64,000 bases of DNA from Pyrocephalus nanus (lineage: Eukaryota > Chordata > Aves > Passeriformes > Tyrannidae), in the NCBI GenBank assembly GCA_038380795.1, contig CM076262.1, positions 71,382,629-71,446,628 on the forward strand, in the 5' to 3' direction. The translations under genes and the position numbers were made by a program. Of this stretch, positions 1-11,236 are shown piece by piece (position 1 is the first letter of the stretch; every line of letters begins with the position of its first letter). A model generated the notes under the pieces. The model saw only the letters and a list, made by a program, of their open reading frames with translations. It did not search any database and was not told the DNA's origin.

Positions 1-2469
1 GAAATCTTTCTTGAACGGAAATCATCCTTTACACCCTGAGGGCTGGAGACATCCTTCTGCTCTTTTTACACGGCTCCAGTGCCTGATGGGCCTCTCCACC
101 CTTTGTCTCCAGGTCTGTCCCTCCTCCTTTAGCCCAAGATACTTTCCTTGCAGGTCCTGACATTGCCAGTGAGGTCTTGTGTGCTGATGTCTGCATGGCC
201 ACGGTGGCACGTGCAAGTGGGTTCTACAGGAACCCTAAAAAAGGACAGAGAGTCAGATAACATCCCATTTCCCATTAAGGGAGACAGTGCCAGGTGCTAC
301 TTTGGGACCCAACCCCTTCCTGGAGGTCCCCACTTTCCTCCACACACCAAAATGTGCATCTCGGGGTTCGCGGTGGAACGAAGAACTCGATAAATGGCTT
401 TGTAAGGTCAGAAGGTTTGGCCATTCCTGGGCACACAGATTTTGTTAGCACACATTTTGGAGGGTCTGTGCGCTGTGTGAGTGCAAAAAAACCAGCTCTG
501 CACACAGATGTAAATCCCTGCATTGGAAAGCAAGCAGACAGATGATCTTTATTACCCCGTGTAACCAAACACGGCACGTGGATGATCTGAAACAATTAGA
601 GTTTTCCTATCAGAGAGTTTGGAAGGGATTTAATTCATTATATGCTCCAGCTCCAAGGATGTATCTGAGACAGAGATTTAAAAAATATTCATAACAAGGT
701 TTTTCTGCTCACTGTAACATTATTTTAAACTGTAATTTTGCTTGAGCCTTTAAAGCCAGAAACAACTGATATGCATCACCCAAATCCCGTGAGTTTCCCT
801 TCTTCAGTGGAATAATGAGGGCGTTTCTCCACTTTCTTCACGCCAAAAAACACCTTAATTTTCACGAAAACGAGTCAGCAGGCGAACTGTATTACCACTG
901 CCGCAACAGTTTCATTTACATCAGCTGAACATCGGGCTGGTCTTTGCACCTTGCTGCTTATGCTGTGAGAACGTCCTCGGTTTCTTTAATTTTGGGAGCG
1001 GTACGTGGATCCTTTCCTGAAGTTTCAGGGACCGCTAGAGGTCCCCAGACAGTGCTGTAAAAACCTGTCCGGGGTACTCCTCTCCACCGGCCAGCTTACA
1101 TCGCTGTTGCAGATGGGCTCTCCGCTGTTTTCAGGCTTCCCTTCCCACAAACTGTGTGGGGAAAAAAAAAATTGGCTTGGTCGTAGCAAGCCGGGGGAAA
1201 AAAATATTTATTTAGCAGGTGTGTTATGGTGCTGGCTTTAATCCCCGACCGTTGGGGCTGCTCAGCACTTTGGAATGCTCTTTGCCTTCGTGGAAGGGAT
1301 TGCTGGGCAGTGTGAAGGTTTTTCTCCTGTAAACACAGCTGATCACATGAACGCGCCACTTCTCGGCACCACCTTATAAGACAAAGGGATGGGTTTGGAA
1401 GAGACCATCTGAAAGAGGGACCTACAGGATCGGATCCTCAAATCCATATTTGGTTCCTGAGCTGATATTATTTTTTTTTTTTTTTTTCCAGAAGCGCTGC
1501 TTCTGAGTAACTCCTCCAGTTCAGTAGAAGTGACTGTCAAAAGAAAATCGGTGTATATGCATGGCATATATTATAAATCACTTCATCTCACGTTGAGGCA
1601 GAGCCACTCCTGGGTGAAAACAAGGCAGATGTTTAACGTGTCGTGTCACAGCAGTTCCCAGGAACAGATTTCAGCGGGGCAGGAGGAAAGCCACGAAGCT
1701 GCAAGAAAGATTGTGTTAGGAGAGATGCAATTACCAAAGCTGGACCCTGTCCAGGACACTGGGGCAGACCCTCCTGCCTTTGCAAATTTGATTCGAACAA
1801 CTTTAATTTTAAACACCTGATAGTCGTGTTTCTTGCCAAGCCAGCAGATTGCTGGAAGTAAGAGAGGCAGCGTTTTTTAAATAGAAAAACTCAGAAAATT
1901 AAGAATGGAAAAAAACACCCTCGACCCAGCAGGAGTTTCCTTCTATATGATTTGTGACACCTCAGTGGGAAACCATGAAATATCCACTTCAGAAGCACAT
2001 TCTGTGGGCTGTAAGTTAGCTTAACTTGTAGCACCCCACAGCTTGAGCCAGTATTTTGTGCGTGGAAGTGATGAATTACAGACAGTGGAATTTCAGGGGC
2101 ATCAGTGCAGGCTGGCCAGGTCAGAGCGGTGCAGAAACAAAACGAGAAGAACCTGCCTAAAAAAAAAAGAAGAAAAATCAACTTATTTTGCTATTAAAAT
2201 GTATCTCTGCACTGGCATTCATCGAGGACATTGCAAACATCCACATCTGACAACCAAACTGTTCAAAGAACCAGCTTGCTTCTGTGGAATTCAACTGTGC
2301 CTGCAGCCTTGAAACAAAACAAGCAAAGCCAAATGAACATCCGAAATAAAACACTTTGTGTAACACAGACTCTGAATACTGGGAGATACCTGAGGTTTGC
2401 CACACGAGCAAAGCAAATGATTTCTTACAGCAGTTTACAGGCTTTGGGATAAGCGAGTCCTGATCCTGC
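1..2469. other. non-coding flank, no gene seen
   Basis: AT-rich DNA with many stops in all frames. Open frames are all under 110 codons, overlap on both strands and resemble no family I know. A T-run near 1,470-1,488 is followed by CCAG, which looks like an acceptor but opens no recognisable exon. I see no promoter, RNA gene or clear transposon. Confidence 0.6.
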
Positions 2470-2535
2470 TATAGCACAGGGGGATGGAGTAGGTGATCTT
2501 TTAGGTTCCCTTCCAGCCAAACATTTCCATGATAT
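2470..2535 (+). repeat. CR1 LINE 3' tail fragment
   Basis: The stretch reads like the end of a CR1 element: a GATCTTTTAGGTTCCCTTCCAG core followed by a degraded ATTCTATGAT-type tail (CATTTCCATGATATT). In the CR1 consensus the equivalent is a GATGATCTTTAGGGTCCCTTCCA-type core before the terminal ATTCT repeat. Only the last 60-70 bases remain, as usual for these heavily 5'-truncated retroposons. Confidence 0.6.
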
Positions 2536-5500
2536 TAAGGCTCACCCCCAGAAAGCTGTGAACAAGGATCCAAAAGGTAAGGGGAAAATAAGTGGGTAGG
2601 TTCTCCAGGAAACCAATGCTACCCTACAGAAGGGTGCCTCAGAATAGTTTGTAGAGGAGTGGCTTTAAGAAGAAGAAGCTGTACTTGTATCATCCTGAAG
2701 TAACTTTTTCTAGCCTTTTTATCCAAGTGAAACAACCTTCTCCCCTTGCTGCTGAAAGGAATTTAATTCAATAATCCGTATGTGAGACGATTCCCAAGTT
2801 TTCAAAAAACATAAACCAAGTGTTCTGGGCTTGCTCTGTCCCATTTTCAGCTCAGTTCAACAAAACTGTGAAATCCTCCCCGTTCCACTCTTTCATAGCA
2901 GCATGGTAAAAAACCCCACAGATATACTTTATCTACCCTGCTGGTGATGAAGCTCAGAGGTTTGTTTCTATTTTCAGCTGTCACAGAGAGAAAACTGTAG
3001 CAGAAACCATTTTTTCTTTCCCTATTAAACTCTTGTAGAAAGGAGGCAGTGGCATTAACACACCTAGCTTCTTGTTCATTTCTTCTGTAGAGTGACAAAG
3101 AGGACCAGTGCAAAACATTTCACCTTCAGGCCCTCTGAGACAAGTATGAGAACACAATTGCAAACACTGGTATGAAAACAGTATTTCCTTCCTCTTCCTT
3201 TTGTGTTACTGTATATCCTCATCTCCCAATATTCTGTCACTTCCAAAATTATTAATGAATGGGCAAACAGAAAGATGCCACCTTGTGCAATCAGCAGACA
3301 ATTCTTTTCTACCCTAGCTTGCCCTGAACTCTCAGTCACAGCTGAGATCATCTATAAACATAGACAGCCAAATGTTCAGCTGTGTTCAACCACCTTTCAG
3401 TCTCAGCACACTGAAATTCTATTCTGAGTCCACTGGTATCCAAAACATGTGTTACTGATAATTTAAACAACTGTTTTATGAACTCCTATGACACTACAGT
3501 GCCCTGATTTCAAAATATTTAAGGCAGATACTTCCTTTTAAATATAGCTGTTTTGGGATTAGCGTGAAAAGAGAAATCTTTTCTTGTTTCTTTGGGACAG
3601 CAATCGAGCCGTTACTCCTCCTGACAAAGAGGAGCATTCCTTTTCCCCTTTCCTACTTCATTCTCACCTCCTGCATGGCCTGGAACACAGGGTGTGTGAC
3701 TCACACCGCTTCTCATGCACACACCTGACAGGCACACACAGGCACTTCAATTTTTGGAGCTCAGTTTGTTTCCATCTGAGACAAAAATCAGCTGCCCATC
3801 ACCATGTTGTTCTAAACACCTGACATTTTGAGAGCTCTTTCCAAAGGAGTTCATTAAACACTGCATGCATGTTACACTGCAAGCAGTCTAACTTGGAGTG
3901 TATATTTTATAGGTTGCTTTTTCTGGTTTACCTACTGATTATTTTGGGCTGTAAAAATTCAATTATCCCAGCTAGTCACGGGGAATAAAAAAGGGAAATA
4001 AAAAGTAGGTGATGGGAAAGTGTATATTAACATATTCCAACACTAAGATTGTGGCATGTGTAACATTTCAGTGTTATTAACCCCCTTTTCTCTTCTCATA
4101 GACAGATGAGTAGTATGAATAAAGAGCATAAAATGGCAACCAAACCCCCTCCCTCATATACAAGCATCAAGCATTTCAAAACACAGTGAACAAACGTGTG
4201 GCAAATTTTATCTTAGCTTTCCCTGTGCAAACCTGTAGACCTAGGAGGAACAGCACAGCCCAAATGAAGGGCAGGATTTAGCCCAGTTGGTAACAGGAAA
4301 GACTTGACAGAGACAAGAATATGGCTGCAAATTTTCCACGGAACATAAAAGTAACCAACCCAATTCTTGTGTGTGGGGCAGATACACCGGGCTGAAAGGG
4401 CTGCTGATAAAAATGCAAATGTTCCCAAATAATTTCAGGGGAAAAAAAAAAAAAAATCACAGAATTGCTGGGAATTTTTTCCAAGTGTGTCAAACCCATA
4501 AAGCTGAGATGGTGAAAGCTGGTAAGCCATCCCTGATAAATCCATAAAAGTGGCTGTGGAAAGGTGTGACAGTAGGAAAGGCCCCAACTGTACAGTGACT
4601 TGTCCAAGCACATTATTACACACGTACAGTTGTTTACCATTTTCTCACATACACTGATTTTTGATGCCCAATTAACTGCTAGTCTTGGCCTATTTCTGTA
4701 CCATCCAAATCTGTTAATTTGGACAAAACAGTCTTTTTAAGGCCCATAATTTCTTCTCAAAGTGACTCCAGTTGATTTGGCCTGACCCCATCCCCATGAA
4801 AACATTTTCTGTTTTCACTGCTGCTGTCAGGAATACAGCCCTGTGGGATGCCCCTAAGTTTCCCCAGCCTTGCACACTCGGTTTTTGAGGGTTGAGGAAG
4901 CCTGGCAGATGTTTCCAATCCCTCTCAGCTTCCAAGTAAGTTGATTTCTTTGCAGCAGCTTGCACATTCATTTTGACTCGCTTCTTTGCTGAGTAAGTAA
5001 GTGATCTCTCAAACCTTTTTTTTCGTGTTGAAGAAATAATTTAGACCTCTCTACAGCTCCTGAATGAACAAAACTAACACCTTGAGCGTGTTTCACACGA
5101 AGTTATGTAATGCCAAGCAAAACAAAGGAAAATGTGCTGGCTTTTATCCAGTTGAGATCAAAAAGGCTTTGGACCCTCTTGTGCAATCTGAGCACTGACA
5201 GAAATTGAGGTGGAGGTTTTTTTCCTCCTTAAAAGTAACAAAAAAAATACTCTGTAAAGCAACATCAGAAGGGCTCTGCATATGGGGGCACTTCACTTCT
5301 GCTTAGCAGGTCCAACTGCAGATTCAAGGACTGCACAAAACTTCTCACAATCACTGAATTGTAACTAATTCTTTTCTCAGAGAGCGTGCACTGTGGCTCA
5401 GAGGGAGAACATCCATGAGGTTTTCATACCTATGTGCAGCTGAATCTTTGTTTCAGCTGCAAGACAAATCACTCTTCACTACAGAACTGTGGTTGTGACA

Positions 5501-7320
5501 CACGAGTTTCCCTAGGAGTTTCTTCTCTGCTTCCCTTTCTTGAATAAAAAATGCCGTTTTTTTTCAGGTCACAGGGCAGAATTAGCTGAAATGGAACCTA
5601 GGTGATATTTATCTTTAGAGTTCATGGGATTCGCCTGGTGTAAATTGTTTATGATCATAGAAATGAATTTGTTCCAATCTCATTTGAGGATGATATTCAA
5701 ACCTAAACTTTCCATCCATGCAAATTGGCAACAGCCATCAAGTCTTGCATTAATTTCAATTAGTGCAGAACATTACTGGAAGGAGGACTGGAACTCTGCA
5801 GGCTTTCACTGCCAAATTTGTGCAGAGAGATTCCTGCAGCCAACTTCCCTGAAGATGCATCTGCATGGCACAGTGGCACCTGAGCTGGCCCTAAAATGAG
5901 TTTCTGAAGCAGGGGGTCCTAAGGAGATGTGCAGAATGCACTGTTAACTTGGTAGGAAATCAAATCCTGCTGTAGTGTCTAATTGGAGCAGCAGGTGAAT
6001 GAAAGAGCTGAATGAAAAGAAAGCTTATGTTACCAAATGTGATCCTGACTACTCATTTCTTCCATTTAAAAGAATTCTATGTAGCTGTCCTTTAGTTTAT
6101 TGTGGAAAAAGAAATGGGTTAGGAGTTATGCTTTGTAGAGGAAGTTCAGAGAAGACTGTAACAGTCAGTATTCCCATTTCTGCCTGGGAAGGATTTTAGC
6201 AAGAGCTCAGCTGCTCAGGTGCCCACACAACGGGGCTGAGTTTCAAAACTGAGAAGCCAGGAGGATGCAGATTGCACAGAGCCATGTTCAGATGGTCTAG
6301 CCTGCACCTAAGATGCCAAACAGAGTCCATGGGAATTGGCTGGTTTGCCTAAGGAACCCTAAAGAGCATTTCTAATTGCATAAGGAAGGTGAGTGAGGAA
6401 TCCTGTCAGTAGGAATGCCTGGCCAGGGAGACCTGGGAGGGAAATAATTCTGTTATTCAAATGTGCCTGCCTGAATATTTGCTTTCCTTTTCTCCTCATT
6501 TTTCCCCCAGTCATCTTGCATGTACTACCTGCTTCACAGGCAAGAAGATATAATGAAAACGCAGGATCCTTGCCTCTTTCTCTTGGACTTTTAGCAAAGG
6601 AGGCAAGGATTTATGAATGTCTCCCAGGAGAGCCAAGGTGGCAGTGTAAGAGCCAGAAGCAAGCCACAGACTTTGGAAGAGAAAAGCTGCCATGGAGAGC
6701 CAACCTTGATTAAAAAAAGAAAAAAGTGAAAAGGCTTATTAGCCTGTATCAGACCTGCTTTTAGAATTTAAGACTCTCTCAGAAAACAGAGCAGAACCAT
6801 ACTGGGCCCACAGTGAAAAAGAGAGAATGGAGATGGAATATGACTGTATGAAATGGTAGGGAGATAGAAGGAAGAATCTGCTTTCCTACTGGTTGGCTCT
6901 CTGCATGACTGAGGAGTCAAATGCAGCAGAAAAACTGCTCCTTACATCCTGGAGGCTCCAACATCCACAAAACCCCATGGCTGGATTTTAATATATTGAT
7001 AGTTACTTAATAAGCCACACCGAGATCCCTTGGGGAGAAAGGCACTGGCTGATAGACTTGAAGTGCTTTCTCTTATGAAAACATCATGTGGGAAAGTGTT
7101 AAACTGTGCAGTGTGGTATTTTGGTTTCCACATCCCCTGATGAAATGTTTCTTGCCTGGGGAAAACAAAACTGGGAGAAAAATATCCCCTGGAAATATCT
7201 GCATAATTGACTCCCACACACCTAGTGAGAGATTTACAATTGAACAGCAGTTCCCCTCAAACCATCACAACACTGTGCTAGGAATTGCTCTGCTGTACTC
7301 CTACCTGTAAATTATACTGT
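2536..7320. other. non-coding flank, no gene seen
   Basis: No supported exon, RNA gene or recognisable mobile element. Open frames are short (up to 120 codons) and of random composition. An A-run sits at 4,442-4,456. Deep non-coding conservation cannot be judged from one sequence. Confidence 0.55.
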
Positions 7321-7329
7321 TAATTAGGT

Positions 7330-7382
7330 AATAGTTGTAAAGTGCTTTGGAGAAGAAAAGAGCACTCATTAAATACCATTGT
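7330..7382 (+). repeat. possible ancient L3/MIR-type tail
   Basis: A GTAAAGTGCTTTGGAG core followed by AAAAGAGCACTCATTAAATACC resembles the end shared by old L3 LINEs and MIR-type SINEs (GTAAAGCGCTTTGAG, then a GCTATATAAATGCC-type tail). The match is short and diverged, so this is a suggestion only. Confidence 0.35.
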
Positions 7383-7389
7383 TCTGCAC

Positions 7390-10300
7390 TCCAGTGTGCA
7401 ATGTTCCACTCTTCATTAATCTTCAACCTCTTCATGAACCTCTCACTAGCAATTAAGTTTCATGCCCTCAAATAGCAAATTAGCCTGAGATCAACATCAC
7501 TGTTAAGAATGTGTTTCCTGAAACCTGAGTTCAATTATCTTCCAGGCAATTTCAAGCTGGTGTCTCTCATGAAGTTCCCAAAAACAAAATCCTTGGTCTA
7601 AGTCTTGAAAACCTCACTCTTGTATAAACCAAAAGGGCCGGAAAAAAAGACTTCTATGACAACGAAGGCTGATGGCAACAAGCAAGCTACAGAAGACATG
7701 TTTAATTTACATTGGAGGTGGGACCTCTGTCCTCACTGCTTTTACCACAGTTTGGTTTGCAGCGTCAGCCAAGTTGGAAACCAAAGATGATCTAGGCAAT
7801 CAGCTGATTCTCACTTGGTATTTTCATCCTCTTTCTTGAAGCAGTTGCCTGAAAAATGGTCACAGCCAACAAAAACACTGCCTTTCCTAAACTGGCAAAT
7901 CCCATGCAAGCAACCAGTAGGTGGTTTTCCCACTTGGTAGGCTGGCACTGGGACAGAAGAGATGGGGTTTGATCCTCCTCCTCTGGCAGGTAAGGTGGGG
8001 ACATGACAACACAGAGGAAATACCAGGCATTTTGCAGATTTTGTAAACCAGAAGGGCAAAATATAACAACACTAATTTCAGATCTTTAATTTCTGGAAGA
8101 GCTTAAAAATACAGGTTAAAGGTAATTCAATTCTTTCTGTCTGTATCCACGAAAATCAGCCCCCACTCTCAAGCAGTAGACAGGCTAAAAAAAAAAAAAA
8201 ATCTCAGAGAAACATAGCAAACAGCCAGATTCTGGATTTGCTTCACAACTGAATTCTAAAGGGTATAAAGGGTCTGGGAACAGAGCTGAGAAAGGCCCAC
8301 TGGTGATTTGGTCTTCAAGGTCTTGAGGGCAAACATAAACCCAGATGTGACTGGAATAATCACTGCCCCATATTATCTTTTCAGGATTGCATCTCATTCA
8401 CCTGAACTTTGAGCATCCTCTCACAAATCTTATTCCCTGCCCTCAGTGGCTCTCAACCAGCACCCCTGCAAACACGTGGCCCAGGGCCAGAGGAAATAAA
8501 ACATTTTTTTTAAATATTAAATTGAATATATTAACTATAAAGAGAGGGACAGGTCTGGGTTGCCCTTCTGGCACACAGATTGATTTTCAAGTGTCTCCCA
8601 CGTTTCTCCAGGATGGAAAAGAGAGTAGCCCTGTTCAGTCTGGGACATCATCTGGGGCTGATCATTAGGTGTGATGGGACTGTGGGGCCTTCTGGGCACC
8701 AGCCAGGTGCCACTGGTGGTACTGGATCGTGCTGTGTGGTTACACCTGCTGATTTAGCAGGAGCTGCTGCACTCAGCTGACAATGGGAGCAAGGCTGGCA
8801 GGTACCCACCAGGTGCTCCTGACTCCTTGAAGGGCCTGGGAAAGGTGGGAAAGCACTTTTCCTGAGGAAAAGCAGCAGAGAGCACAAGGACAAGGATAAT
8901 CCTCTAGGTGGCATCCAGAAACTCTGAACTTCACACAAAACTTTCCCCTGGGCTGGGCACAGCCTTGCCCTTTGCCATCGGGGTACTTAGCTGTCGTTAT
9001 AGCTGTTAACAGCCACACATCCACTGCCTCTTCATTCGGTGCCAAGCCCTTGGCAGCTTAAACTGAGCTCATCCTAAGGTAATTAGTTCTTAGGAAATGG
9101 CAAAAGGTCTAAGAAAGGTGATTTGTATTAGAAACTTTCCTCATCCGTAGGAGGAATGGATTGAAACCAGTGAGTCAGGGTCAGGAAGCAAGAAGGTATT
9201 TACCAAAAAACCATGGCCTTTCCTGTTAGCACATTTTAATAGTATACAGGATTAAAGTAGAAACGACTCTGTGTTGCTCTGTTCATGATTATATCTGTTC
9301 CAGAACAGCTTACGAGTCCAGGGACTTTTCCAATTCCAGGTGTTTCAAAGGAAGATAAAACGCCTGCAGAGAGGATAATTATAGAACAACCTCTCCCATG
9401 GAAAGTTTCCTCCTAATGTGCTTTAGGTGTGTCATTAATCACTGATGCTTCTAACTCTTCTGCACTTACATCACATGCATGCACTGCCTGGTGTAATTTC
9501 CATTATTTACGGCCCCATCCAGGGTGGAACCCACGGTGTCAGTGCAAGTTCACTGCAGCACAACCAGGATGTGACTCCTCGCTTTCTTTCAGGACTCTTT
9601 CCAGGTCTTGGCTCCAAAGCTGCACTGTCACCGTTCCCACAGCTTAGTCTGAGTTGCGTGGGCGTGTTAAGACATCGGAAAAAACGAGACCAAAATGTTT
9701 CTGCAACGCAAAGACTTTACTGCAGGGTCCTTTCTTCGTGCTGTAAGCCCTGCTCTGTCCAGCTCATACCTATCTGTCCTCACCTCCTGACTGTGCCAAG
9801 ATGAAGGACGAACACTGGAGGCTTGAGCTCTGTGTCACCAGTGATCAGCTCGGTGTTCCCTCCAGTTCTGTGCTAGTTTGAGTGAACTGAGAAGAAACAC
9901 AAACTTCCCAGGTAGTTCAGTGCTTGCTGCCTGCACTGAGCTTTCAGAGCATCAGAGGAATGTTACCTCACATTTCTGAATTCCTTATATATGCAGGAGT
10001 TAAACAAACAGCTGACAACAAGCAAGGGAACTAATGCTGTGCACATTTTCTTTCAGTGAGGGTCTGGTTCCTAAATAATTTTGATACCGAAAGTTGCTAA
10101 CTATAAATCTTATTTTCAGACACACCACTTGCCTGTGGCAGGTGCTTGGGTGCCTTTAACTCATTCCTTTTTAAACTACAGCTGGAAAAGTGGTCTCCCT
10201 GTGCTCACAAAATTCAGTGCAAACCACACTGCTCTTATTGCCACCTTTCAATCCATTTACCTGTCTTCTGCCTCCCCATGGGCTCACTGCCTGAGCAGTG
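7390..10300. other. non-coding flank, no gene seen
   Basis: Mixed AT-rich DNA without a supportable exon. The 9,445-9,804 open frame (119 codons) has no recognisable motif and looks random. There is an A-run at 8,188-8,201. I see no RNA gene or repeat family. Confidence 0.55.
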
Positions 10301-10304
10301 CACC

Positions 10305-10767
10305 ATAGGGTTGAGATATGAACAGTTTAGTAATTAAGACAGAATAAAATATATTATTGCTAATATTAATAATAACTGTAATGAAAATGAGACAGAGAGA
10401 GAAATAAAACCCAAGAGAAGCAAGTCATTCCCAGTAGAGTTGCTCACCACATGCTGACTGATGCCCATCCCATCCCCCAGCAGTGGCTGGTGGCTCCTGG
10501 CCAACTCCACACAGTTTATACACTAGCCATGATGTTCTGTGGTGTGGGATATCCCTTTGGCCAGCTCAGGTCTATCCCAGCTTCTCGAGCACCTGCTCGC
10601 TGGCAGAGCATGAGACACTGAGAAATCCTTGACTTGCAGAAAGCACAGCTTAACAACAACTAAAATATCAGTGGGTTATAAATGTTCTTCTTATCCTAAA
10701 TCCAAACCACAGCATTGTACCAGTTACTGGCAAGACAATGAACTCCATCCCAGCCAAACCCAGGACA
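10305..10767 (-). mobile_element. avian ERV-type solo LTR fragment, antisense
   Basis: Read on the minus strand, the element starts TGTCCTGGGTTTGGCTGGGA at 10,767. It runs through a TATA box (TATAAA, plus-strand TTTATA at 10,515-10,520), an 'AACTCCACACAGTTTATACA'-type promoter block, and an A/T-rich stretch ending near GGGTTGAGAT at 10,311. I recall this as a very common bird LTR (TGTCCTGGTTTCAGCTGGGA start, TATATAAACTGG promoter). The terminal part with the final CA is missing, so it is truncated at its 3' end. No internal viral genes flank it. The family assignment is from memory; ERVL or ERVK class cannot be told from this piece. Confidence 0.65.
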
Positions 10768-10839
10768 TTATTCACCCCTTATTCCATACAATTTACGTCA
10801 TGCCAGATCCCACACTTCCCAATACACTATTCTCCTTCC

Positions 10840-10872
10840 TGTCTTTATATCTATATATCTATATGTTTTTAC
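10840..10872. repeat. AT-rich microsatellite (TATATCTA type)
   Basis: A short stretch of alternating TATATCTATATATCTATATG lies next to the LTR fragment. It is a simple repeat with no gene content. Confidence 0.5.
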
Positions 10873-11095
10873 ACAGGTATTGTTCCCTTAGTCATGGACC
10901 TTACCTACAAAAGTCCTTTGAGTTAATTTGGTCCATAGCTTGGGTGTCTGAGCCAGGCTTGGGTGCCCGTAGGTGTTGATGGTGACCCCTGTGGTGTGAG
11001 CATGGGGAGAGTTCATGTCCTGCAGCAGTGCAGGGATGAAGAAGGCACTGCTGTGATGAACAGATTGACAGTCGTGGTCAGATTTGGTCACAAAC

Positions 11096-11236
11096 AGAAT
11101 CACAGAATGGGTAAGGTTGGGAGGGACCACAGTGGGTCATGAATGGTCCTTGTGGGTCCCTTCCAGCTCAGCATATTCTGTGGTTCTGTAACCTGTTCCA
11201 ACATCCCTGCTTGAGCTAGGTCAATCCTACAGCACA
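11096..11236 (-). repeat. CR1 3' tail, antisense, interrupted by another CR1 tail
   Basis: 11,096-11,140 reads as the reverse complement of a CR1 end (AATCACAGAATGGGT, AGGTTGGGAGGGACC, ACAGTGGGTCAT). After an interruption, the same antisense element appears to resume at about 11,191 (TTCCAACATCCCTGCTTGAG, then AGGTCAATCCTACAGCAC), which is the next segment of the CR1 consensus. The 50 bases between belong to a CR1 tail in the other orientation. Confidence 0.65.
11141..11190 (+). repeat. CR1 3' tail nested in opposite-strand CR1
   Basis: This is a plus-strand CR1 end: GGTCCTTGTGGGTCCCTTCC, then CAGCTCAGCATATTCTGTGG and TTCTGTAA. It separates two pieces of an antisense CR1 tail, which implies a later insertion of a roughly 50-base truncated copy. 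CR1 copies usually lack target-site duplications, and I see none here. Confidence 0.6.
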
